Shown one piece after another: positions 12,022-21,014 of a stretch of 64,000 nucleotides of DNA. Position numbers and translations under genes: made by a program. The notes beneath the pieces were generated by a model. The model saw only the letters and a program-made list of their open reading frames with translations, was not told where the DNA came from and did not search any database. This stretch comes from Chondromyces crocatus (lineage in GTDB: Bacteria > Myxococcota_A > Polyangia > Polyangiales > Polyangiaceae). The DNA lies in assembly GCF_001189295.1 (NCBI RefSeq), contig NZ_CP012159.1, positions 6,526,525-6,590,524 on the forward strand, given 5' to 3'. Position 1 is the stretch's first letter, and every line of letters begins with the position of its first letter.

Positions 12022-13047
12022 TCACTTCTTCCCCAGCTCCTTCATCTTCTCGCGCGCGCGCTTCCCGATCTCGGAGTCGCCCCCCACCTTCGAGGCCTGA
12101 TCGAACGCCGCGAGCGCGTTCTGCGTCTTCTTCTCCCCCAGCCACGACATGCCCAGGTAGTAGTGCGCCGGCGCGAATTTCGGGTCCGCCTTGATCGCCG
12201 CCTGATAGTCCGCGCGGGCTCCCGGCTCGTCCTTCAGCTCGTGGCGGCAGGTCCCGCGACGCACGAAGAGCTCCGCCGCGTCCGGTTTGAGCTGGATCGC
12301 CCGGTCGAACGCCTTCACGCAGTCCGCATAGGCCCCGGCGGGCCCCAGCATCCGGCCGACGCTCGCGATCAGCGCCACGTCGTCACCAGCGCCCGCCAGC
12401 GCCTTCCGGAGCTGCTCCGCCGCCTTCTCTCCTTGCTTCGCCTCGAGCAGCATCCCCCCGTAGGCGAAGTGCAGCTCCGGGCTCGCCCCCTTGCTCAGCG
12501 CTGCCTCGTACTCCTTGCTCGCCTTGTCGTAAGCCTTCTTCAGGCTGTAGGCGTACGCCAGGTTCTGGTGCAACCGCGTCGCGTCGGCGGCCTTCGCCAC
12601 GGCGGGCGTCATCGCCGCGATCGCCTCGTCCGGCCGCGCCGGCTCCTCCAGGTAGATCGCTCCCAGGTTCACCGCCGCCTCGGCGAGCGTCGGATCGATC
12701 TGGAGCGCGTGCTTGTAGTGCTTCTCCGCGCCGGCGAGATCCTCGGTCTTCTCGCTCACGAGGCCCAGGTAATACGCCGCCTCGGCGCTGTCCGGCTTCA
12801 GCGAGAGCGCTTGCTCCAGGTGCGGCTTCGCCTCCGCGAAGCGCTCCGCCTTGATCTCCTCGATCCCTTGCGCGAGCGCCTTGTTCGCCGCACTGGCCGA
12901 CGGGCTCTCCTCCGCGCCGAGCGGCGGATCTGCCACGAGCGGCTCCTCGGGCGGAGGCTGCGACGCGCCACACCCCACCACCACGAAGAGTCCACCGACC
13001 AGCGTCGCGACCCCTGCCCGACCCCTGTTCCCGTTCCGCACCCTCAT
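12022..13047 (-). CDS. TPR-repeat lipoprotein
   Basis: The 341-residue product begins with a basic N-terminus, a hydrophobic stretch and a lipobox ending VVVGC, with the lipidated Cys at 26, so it is probably membrane-anchored and faces the periplasm. After an acidic Pro-rich spacer it consists almost entirely of tetratricopeptide repeats: about six to seven 34-residue units, with typical A-x-A-x-x-x-L-G and L-x-x-x-P spacing. TPR lipoproteins act as protein-interaction scaffolds, for example in pilus, secretion or motility assemblies; the specific partner is not evident. Its ATG overlaps the stop of glnD (ATGA), making it the third gene of a tightly coupled cheR-glnD-TPR unit. Confidence 0.85.
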   Translation of the reverse strand: MRVRNGNRGRAGVATLVGGLFVVVGCGASQPPPEEPLVADPPLGAEESPSASAANKALAQGIEEIKAERFAEAKPHLEQALSLKPDSAEAAYYLGLVSEKTEDLAGAEKHYKHALQIDPTLAEAAVNLGAIYLEEPARPDEAIAAMTPAVAKAADATRLHQNLAYAYSLKKAYDKASKEYEAALSKGASPELHFAYGGMLLEAKQGEKAAEQLRKALAGAGDDVALIASVGRMLGPAGAYADCVKAFDRAIQLKPDAAELFVRRGTCRHELKDEPGARADYQAAIKADPKFAPAHYYLGMSWLGEKKTQNALAAFDQASKVGGDSEIGKRAREKMKELGKK

Positions 13048-15800
13048 CCGACGATCCCTTCCTCTCTCTCCGTCTCGCGCAGCACCGCCTCGATCCGCTC
13101 CCGGATCTCGGCCGTGCGTCGCCCTGGCGCGATCTTCTCCCCCCCCGCTTCGTTCACGTAGAACACGTCGGCCACCCGTGTCCCCTCGGTGTTGATCTTC
13201 GCCACCGCGATCGAGAGCCCCACCTGGTACAGCGCGTCGGAGATCGTGAAGAGCAACCCTGGCCGATCCCGGGTGAAGATCTCCAGCACCGAGTGCCTCG
13301 GCGAGGCCCGGTTGTCCACCTTGACCTGGGTCCGCACCCGCGGCGACTTCCGCTCCCGGAACGACGCCGCCCGCTGCTGCACCAGCGCCGCTCCCTCCAC
13401 CTCCCCCGAGAGCACCGCGTGCATGTCGCGAACGAGCTTCGGGATCGAGCGCGCCACCCCCTCCACCCCATCGCCCCGATCACGCACCCAGAAGAGATCC
13501 ACCGCCTGGATCTGCCCCGCCCCCGTCGTCCGCGAGTGGATCTGCGCCGCGTGCACCACCAGACGCGATGCGGCGATGGCCGCGGTGAGCGCCGCGAGCA
13601 AGCCGGGACGATCCCACGCCGCCACGCACAGCTCCGCCGCCTCTGGATGACGCGACGGCACGAGCGCAACCCTCGCCAGCGCCTGCGAGCGCTCTTGCTC
13701 CCACGCCACCGTCGCGTGTGCCGCGATCGCCGGCGCCCCGTTCGACAGCAGGTAACGCTCGGGCATCGAGGCCAGATAATCCCTCGTGAACGCGTGCAAC
13801 TCCGCCCGCTCCGCCTCCTCCGCGAGCGGCACCGACGCCACCGCCCGCGTGGCCTCGGCCACGGCCCGATCGAGCCGCTCGTCGTCGACCACCTGCCCGG
13901 CAAGGGAGGCATCCGCCGCCAGGTACAGCTCGTCCAGCATCCGCGCCTTCCACGACGTCATCGACGTCGGGCTGGTCGTCGACAGATCCGCCACCGTGAG
14001 CAGGTACAGGTTCCGCAGCCCCTCGCGCCCGTTCACCTCGCGGCAGAACTCGGCGATCGCCGCCGGGTCGTCCAGATCCCGCCGCGTCGCCACGTGGTAC
14101 ATCACCAGGTGCTTCAGGATGAGGTGGCACGCCTCCGCCACGTCCTGCGGTGGCAACCCCAGCCGCGCCAGGATCCCCTGGGCCATCTCCGCACCCCGCT
14201 GGCTGTGCTCCGTGCCCCCGATCGCCTTGCCCACGTCGTGCAGCAGCGTCGCCGCGAACAGCACCTCGGGCCGGCTCACCTCCGCCGCCAGCCGGCATGG
14301 CAGACCGAACTCCGCCGCCAGATCCCCGCGCGTCACCTCGGCCAGCCGATCCACGGCCGCCACCGAATGAACGTCGACCGTGTACACGTGGTACACGTCG
14401 TGGTGGACCCGCCCGACCACCGGAGAGAATTCCGGGATCATCGCCAGCAAGAGCCCCAGCTCGTGCATCTCCCGGATGGGCGAGCCGCTCTTGAGCTGCG
14501 TCTCCTTGCACGTCACGAGCAGCGCGAGGAACCGCTGCGCCGCCTCCGCGCTCTCTCGCAGCGCAGCGCAGAACGCGGGCTCCGCCGACGCCCGCGCGAT
14601 GGCCTCCCGCGTCGGCCCCAGGAGCGGCAACCCCCGCTCCACCGCGACGGAGAACGCGCGCAGCGCGAGCGCCGGATCCGTGCGCAGATCCGGCGGGTTC
14701 GCCAGCGCCACGCACCCATCGAAGAGGCGCAGCCCACCGCCCAGATCCTCCTCGTGCCGCCGCCGTCGCGTCAACGTCGGCGTCGCGCGCGTCAGGAGCA
14801 TCTCCAGCGTGCGGGAGATGGTGCGAGCGCTCCGGTAGTAGTCGCTCATCATCCGCTCCACCGCTTCGTCCCCGGCGCCGTAGCCGAGCGCCGCCGCGCA
14901 CGCCTCCTGCTTGTCGAACGTCAGCCGATCGTTCCGCCGGTTCGCCCCCGCGTGGAGCAGGTTGCGCAGCCGCCACAGCGTGTCCTCGGCCGCCCGGATC
15001 TCTGCCGCCTCCCGCGTGACCAGCGCCCCGAAGCGCACCAGCGCCTCCACCTCGCCCGCGCCCCAGCGCGCCTTGCTCGCCCACCGCGCGATGTCGAGAT
15101 CCCGGAGCCCCCCTGCCCCGTTCTTCACGTCCGGCTCGAGCAGGTACACCGACCCACCGAACCGCGCGTGCCGCTGCTCCACCTCTTGCCGCAGCCGCTC
15201 GATGAACAGCGGCAGCTCCGAGTGCGCGAGCAGCCCGGTCACCGCCCGCTGCCAGAGCGACTCCGACAGATCCCGATCCCCGGCCAGGTGCCGCCAGTCC
15301 AGCAGCGTCGTCGCCGACGGCAGATCATCGCGCGCCGACGCGATCAGGTCCTCGATGCTCACCACCTGGTGCCCCACCGAGACCCCCATGTCCCAGAGCG
15401 GATACAGCAGCGACTCCACCACCGTCGCCGCCTCCTGCACGTCGCGCGCGATGATGCGCAGATCGAGATCGCTGCGCAGCGCGACGGCGCCTCGCCCGTA
15501 GCTTCCCACCGCCGCCAGGGCCACCTCGTCCCAGATGCTCCGCTCCGACGCCCCCCATCCCCCCTCGCGCGGCTCCCGCGTCGCGGAGAACAGCCTCACC
15601 AGCAGATCGTCCACGAGCCGCGCCCGCTCCCGCCCGAGCGCGATCCCCACCTGCGCGATCGCCTCCGCCGACGCCTCTCCTGGCACGGCGACCACGCGCG
15701 TCACCTGCTCGTCCAGCGCCGCGCGCCCCTCGGCATACGCCGCCCGCAGCTCGGCCACCGCCGACGACGGCCCCGCATGCACCCCCACGACGAAGCTCAT
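13044..15800 (-). CDS. glnD: PII uridylyltransferase / uridylyl-removing enzyme GlnD
   Basis: GlnD senses glutamine and adds or removes UMP on the PII signal protein, setting nitrogen metabolism. The ATG at 15800 gives 918 residues, close to the usual roughly 890. The domains occur in order. The nucleotidyltransferase carries GSYGRG followed by SDLDLRI near residue 100. A GlnE/GlnD linker follows. The HD hydrolase domain has LLHDVGKAIGG with the preceding histidine-containing HDVYHVYTVDVHS. Two C-terminal ACT domains end in the last of these (TRDRPGLLFTISDAL). The start lies within the 3' end of the cheR-like gene (4-bp overlap), and its stop overlaps the next gene's start. No catalytic residue looks missing. 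Confidence 0.95.
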   Translation of the reverse strand: MSFVVGVHAGPSSAVAELRAAYAEGRAALDEQVTRVVAVPGEASAEAIAQVGIALGRERARLVDDLLVRLFSATREPREGGWGASERSIWDEVALAAVGSYGRGAVALRSDLDLRIIARDVQEAATVVESLLYPLWDMGVSVGHQVVSIEDLIASARDDLPSATTLLDWRHLAGDRDLSESLWQRAVTGLLAHSELPLFIERLRQEVEQRHARFGGSVYLLEPDVKNGAGGLRDLDIARWASKARWGAGEVEALVRFGALVTREAAEIRAAEDTLWRLRNLLHAGANRRNDRLTFDKQEACAAALGYGAGDEAVERMMSDYYRSARTISRTLEMLLTRATPTLTRRRRHEEDLGGGLRLFDGCVALANPPDLRTDPALALRAFSVAVERGLPLLGPTREAIARASAEPAFCAALRESAEAAQRFLALLVTCKETQLKSGSPIREMHELGLLLAMIPEFSPVVGRVHHDVYHVYTVDVHSVAAVDRLAEVTRGDLAAEFGLPCRLAAEVSRPEVLFAATLLHDVGKAIGGTEHSQRGAEMAQGILARLGLPPQDVAEACHLILKHLVMYHVATRRDLDDPAAIAEFCREVNGREGLRNLYLLTVADLSTTSPTSMTSWKARMLDELYLAADASLAGQVVDDERLDRAVAEATRAVASVPLAEEAERAELHAFTRDYLASMPERYLLSNGAPAIAAHATVAWEQERSQALARVALVPSRHPEAAELCVAAWDRPGLLAALTAAIAASRLVVHAAQIHSRTTGAGQIQAVDLFWVRDRGDGVEGVARSIPKLVRDMHAVLSGEVEGAALVQQRAASFRERKSPRVRTQVKVDNRASPRHSVLEIFTRDRPGLLFTISDALYQVGLSIAVAKINTEGTRVADVFYVNEAGGEKIAPGRRTAEIRERIEAVLRETEREEGIVG

Positions 15801-16684
15801 TTGCCGCCTTCCTGACCCCCGTGAGGCGGAGGCCACGTCAGCGGCGGTGGCGGCTCGCTCCCCGTACGCGCGCCGACCCGGAATGCCGTCACCCCCGACG
15901 CCAGGCGGGCCGTCGCGATCCCCACCCCGCACAGGCGCGGCACCTCGCTCGCCGCCGTGAACAAGAGCCCCCGCGGATCCAGCTCGGCCATCAGCCGCCG
16001 CGCCACCGCCTCCCCCGCGGGCGAAGCCAGGTACAGCAGCACGTTCTTGAACAGGATGATGTGAAACCCGCCCCGCGGGACCGTCGACACCAGATCGCAG
16101 ACCTCGAAGCTCACCAGCGAGCGCAGCTCCTTGCACACCTGCAGCGCCGACCCGTCCACCTCACAGTAGCGCCGCACGTATGCTGGCGGCAGGTGACACG
16201 CCGCCTCGGCCGAGTACGTCGCCTCCCGCGCGGCCGTCACCGCGTCCTGCGACCGGTCCACCCCGAGCACGCTGAAGCGCCGCCCCGCGCTCGCCAGCAC
16301 CATCGCCAGCGTGTACGCCTCTTCCCCCGTGCTGCATCCGGCGGAGAGGCCCGCGATCGGCCGGTTGGGCAAGGTCGGCACCACCGCGCTCGCGATCGCC
16401 TCCCAGGCCAACGGATCCCGGTAGAACCGCGTCTCTCCCACCCGCAACGCCGCCACGATCTCTTCGACGGCCGACTGGTTGCGCCGGAGACGCTCCGCCG
16501 CCAGCAGCGCGCTGACCCCGAGCCGCTCGGCCTGACACTGCAAGATCGTCAGCACACGATCCCGCACCCAGCCCGGTGCAGCCATGGCCCGCCCCACGCC
16601 ATGGGTCTGCTCCGCGGCCGCGAGCGCGAGGTCGACCGCGCGATCGACCTCCTGTGACGTGACCTCACCCTGGGGCATGCCCAT
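15797..16684 (-). CDS. CheR-type protein-glutamate methyltransferase
   Basis: CheR enzymes methylate glutamates of chemoreceptors with SAM. This 295-residue protein shows the N-terminal helical CheR domain with RVGETRFYRDPLAW (the family's T-x-F-x-R-D motif), the SAM-binding SAGCSTGEEAYTLAM, the FxVLGVDRS acidic loop and LFKNVLLYL where canonical CheR has RNVLIYF. The substitution of K for R in that last motif is mild. No receptor, CheB or CheA gene is nearby, so it is an orphan copy. Instead it is translationally coupled to glnD and a TPR lipoprotein, an unusual partnership. The start ATG at 16684 lacks a strong SD, and an internal ATG at 16678 is an alternative. Confidence 0.85.
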   Translation of the reverse strand: MGMPQGEVTSQEVDRAVDLALAAAEQTHGVGRAMAAPGWVRDRVLTILQCQAERLGVSALLAAERLRRNQSAVEEIVAALRVGETRFYRDPLAWEAIASAVVPTLPNRPIAGLSAGCSTGEEAYTLAMVLASAGRRFSVLGVDRSQDAVTAAREATYSAEAACHLPPAYVRRYCEVDGSALQVCKELRSLVSFEVCDLVSTVPRGGFHIILFKNVLLYLASPAGEAVARRLMAELDPRGLLFTAASEVPRLCGVGIATARLASGVTAFRVGARTGSEPPPPLTWPPPHGGQEGGK

Positions 16685-16857
16685 CCGGGGGCGCAGCTTA
16701 TCACCCCCTCATCGCACGGGTACCCTGACACAAGGGGATTCCGAAAACATCGAGCTGCCCCGAGCACGGCCTGTCGGGGGCGAACCGACGCATGCTCGGG
16801 AGTCAGCCCCCCGGATGCTCGGGGCCGGGGAGCGGTCGACGCCTCCGGACGCGGCGA

Positions 16858-17559
16858 TCAGTCCACGAACATGATGGGCGTCGGGGGGACGCAGGTCGGC
16901 TGCTGGAACGAACAGACATGAAGATCGAGGAGCTCGCCGTCCTCGCGCAGGACGAACTCCTGCTCACCGGGAGCCACGCCTTCTCGTTGATGCACGGCAT
17001 AGACGTGCGTCCCCTCCAGGAGCCCTCCGGGGAGCCGGTCGAAGAGCGGCATCTTCTGCTCGGCGGCCGCTGACGCCTGCGGACCCACATGCGTGATGAA
17101 GGCGGAGCCGACACCGTAGGCCCCGGACAGGTCGTCGACACTCAGGGTTCCATCGCTACCCCCAGGCGCAATCCGGATGCTGGCCACCCCGAAGGTTGGC
17201 CAGTCGTGCTCGCAGGTGCAGGGCGCCGTGTCGAAGCAGTCCCACATACAGTTCAGGGACTCGTAGGGCGGAGGCGAGATCACGCTCAGGGGGATCTCGA
17301 CGCGCGCCGCAGCCCCGTCGAAGGCTTGATGGTACGCGATGGCCATGGGTACGATCCGGTTGCTGTAACCGCTGGCTTGCCAGACCACGGCCACGCGGCC
17401 TGACGCGATCTCGAGGCCCTCGGCGACGGGCTTCACATCGAAGCACAGAGAATCCGACGGGCAGGGCGTATCGGGCGTCGCGGACGCGTTCGGGTCGTCA
17501 CCGCTGCATCCTGTGAGGGTCGCCAGCAGCGAAACGGCAAACAGGGCTCGTGCACTCAT
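16858..17559 (-). CDS. Cys-rich hypothetical lipoprotein
   Basis: I do not recognise a family. The start at 17559 is supported by AAGGAAGG upstream and gives 233 residues, opening with a short lipoprotein signal peptide whose lipobox is LTGC (Cys18). The mature part has several cysteines (PCPSDSLCF, CMWDCFDTAPCTC, CSFQQPTC), probably forming disulfides. It reads like a single beta-rich secreted domain without repeats or catalytic motifs. Such unique lipoproteins are common on myxobacterial envelopes. The reading frame is open upstream of 17559, but that part lacks a signal peptide and is not supported. The 173-bp gap before the cheR-like gene contains a CCCCGAGCA arm (16758) that can pair with either of two downstream TGCTCGGG copies. 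Confidence 0.75.
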   Translation of the reverse strand: MSARALFAVSLLATLTGCSGDDPNASATPDTPCPSDSLCFDVKPVAEGLEIASGRVAVVWQASGYSNRIVPMAIAYHQAFDGAAARVEIPLSVISPPPYESLNCMWDCFDTAPCTCEHDWPTFGVASIRIAPGGSDGTLSVDDLSGAYGVGSAFITHVGPQASAAAEQKMPLFDRLPGGLLEGTHVYAVHQREGVAPGEQEFVLREDGELLDLHVCSFQQPTCVPPTPIMFVD

Positions 17560-18012
17560 CGGGTCGCCTTCCTTGTGGTTCCATTCACGTCCGCTGCTCT
17601 CGACGGCGTGCGCAGGCTCCTGCGCCCGCGGCTGGAGAGCGCGGTTCTGTCGGACGCACTCAGCACGTGTCGTGCCGCGGAGACGAAACGGCTCGAACGA
17701 CGGGCATCCAGCGAGACCCCGGACAGGATGACGCCTGACGGAGGCAGATGTCGACGTTCGCTGGCGGATGTGTCGACCGTCGTTGATGCGGTGAACGGAC
17801 CACAGAGGCAAGAAAGGCTCAGCGAGGATCGCACAGGCGAGCCGTTCGCTGGCCTCGACCCCGGAACACAGGGCTGGGACCACGGCCCACAGCCCCCGCG
17901 AACGCGGCTCAGCGTTCGCACCTCCGCCTGGAAGCCCGCGGAGGCCCCGCGCTGCGACCGGAATGGCCGCCCGTCGGCCCCCGGAGCCCCGCTAGCCCCG
18001 CTCCCGGACGCC
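17560..18012. other. Intergenic region with no supported gene (453 bp)
   Basis: Both strands carry long open frames simply because of high GC content. None has a recognisable start signal or conserved motif. The minus-strand part near 17560-17620 presumably holds the promoter for the Cys-rich lipoprotein. Confidence 0.4.
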
Positions 18013-18300
18013 TCAGCCCAGGAACCCGGCGCGCCGCGCCCCGCCGGACTTCGTCCCCCCCTCCAGCGCCACGGCGAACACCGCCTTTGCCGGCACCAGG
18101 AACGTGTCGCCCTTCGAGGTACGGGCCCGCACCAGGGCGCCGGTGACCAGCAAGGCCTCCACCCGGGTCACGTTCAGCCCTACCCCCTCGTGCGCCGCGT
18201 GGAGCGTCAACGTCCGCCCCTCCGGCAGCACGGTCCAGCCGTCCTTCTCCGTCTTCGCCTCGGCCGCGTCGAGGGCCACCTTCAGGATCTCGTCGATCAT
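18013..18300 (-). CDS. Hypothetical protein (95 aa)
   Basis: I do not recognise a family. The protein starts at the ATG at 18300 with MIDEILKVALDAAEAKTE, an amphipathic helix, followed by short beta-strand-like segments (WTVLPEGRTLTLHAAHEGVGLNV, ALVRARTSKGDTFLVP, KAVFAVALEGG) that suggest a small beta-barrel or PilZ-like fold; that is only an impression. There are no Cys and no membrane segment. It diverges from the MlaF-type ATPase gene, whose ATG is 60 bp away, so the two may share a promoter region. Codon pattern and smooth amino-acid composition support a real gene. Confidence 0.65.
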   Translation of the reverse strand: MIDEILKVALDAAEAKTEKDGWTVLPEGRTLTLHAAHEGVGLNVTRVEALLVTGALVRARTSKGDTFLVPAKAVFAVALEGGTKSGGARRAGFLG

Positions 18301-18360
18301 GGGAGCGGTTTCCGCCTCGGCGGCTCCCCTGTCAAGCGGCGTGGTAGCCTCCGGCCGACC

Positions 18361-19281
18361 ATGTTGTTCAAACGGAAGGCCCCTCCCCCTCCGACAGGGG
18401 CCCAGGACGGCGGAAAGGGGCCCCCTGAAGGCCGCGCCATGCCCCCCGGCTGGCTCGACGGCGACCACCTCTTCGTCGACGACGTCAAGAAATCGTTCGG
18501 GTCGACCCACGTCCTCCACGGCATCACCATGCACCTCCGCCGCAAGGAGACCGCGGTCATCATCGGCGGCTCCGGCGCGGGCAAGACCACGCTCCTGCGC
18601 ATCCTCATCGGCCTCGAGCGCGTCAGCAGCGGCCACATCTGGGTCGACGGCGAGGACATGGGCGCCCTCGACGACTACGAGATGAACCGCATGCGCCAGA
18701 AGTTCGGCATGGTCTTCCAGTATGCCGCGCTCCTCGACTCGCTCACCGTGTTCGACAACGTGGCCTTCCCCCTCCGCGAACACCGCAAGCACATGAGCCG
18801 CAACGACATGCGCGACAAGGTCGTCGGCATGCTCAACATGCTCGGCCTCGAGAACAAGGAAGAGCGCACCCCCTCCGAACTCTCCGGCGGCCAGCGCAAG
18901 CGCGTCGGCCTCGCGCGCGCCTTGATGCTCGAGCCCGACATCCTCATCTACGACGAGCCCACGAGCGGCCTCGACCCGCTCACCAGCCGCATGGTCGACG
19001 ACCTCATCGAGGAAACACGCGACCGGTTCGGCATCACCAGCGTGGTCATCTCCCACGACATGGCGAGCACGTTTCGCATCGCCCACCAGGCCTTTCTCGT
19101 CGTCCAGGGCCGGGTCATCGCCTCGGGCACACCGGACGAGCTGGCTCACGGCGACAACGAAGAGGCCAAGGCGTTCATCGCCGCCTCGGGCGTGGCGACG
19201 GATCGTGTACGGCGAGTCGGTGAGACGAACGATCACGAGGGCGCCGCCGTAACGCATCAGGACCGGAGCGCATCGAAGTAG
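18361..19281 (+). CDS. MlaF-type ABC transporter ATP-binding protein (solo)
   Basis: The 306-residue protein has Walker A GGSGAGKTT, Q-loop MVFQYAALLDSLTVFDNVAF, signature LSGGQRKRVGLARAL, Walker B ILIYDEPTSGLDP and H-loop VVISHDM. The Q-loop sequence and the following FPLREH are typical of MlaF/Ttg2A ATPases, which power retrograde phospholipid (or organic-solvent) transport with the MlaE permease and MlaD MCE protein. Neither mlaE nor mlaD is adjacent; the next gene is a Ser/Thr kinase. The partner permease must therefore be encoded elsewhere, or the protein has a different partner. A variable Pro/Gly-rich leader of about 35 residues precedes the ATPase domain. The ATG at 18361 is the first in-frame ATG that leaves the domain intact. 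Confidence 0.88.
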   Translation: MLFKRKAPPPPTGAQDGGKGPPEGRAMPPGWLDGDHLFVDDVKKSFGSTHVLHGITMHLRRKETAVIIGGSGAGKTTLLRILIGLERVSSGHIWVDGEDMGALDDYEMNRMRQKFGMVFQYAALLDSLTVFDNVAFPLREHRKHMSRNDMRDKVVGMLNMLGLENKEERTPSELSGGQRKRVGLARALMLEPDILIYDEPTSGLDPLTSRMVDDLIEETRDRFGITSVVISHDMASTFRIAHQAFLVVQGRVIASGTPDELAHGDNEEAKAFIAASGVATDRVRRVGETNDHEGAAVTHQDRSASK

Positions 19282-19319
19282 AGGCGAGCCGCGCCTGCAC
19301 GGGTAACCTGATCTTGGAC

Positions 19320-20996
<1,677 letters not shown>

Positions 20997-21014
20997 CGCC
21001 CGAGCGCGCCCCTT

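Noticed and set aside
17575-18360. Upstream extension of the MlaF-type ATPase frame by about 260 codons
   Set aside because: The frame is open only because of base composition; it overlaps a divergent small gene, and the ATPase family starts near 18361.
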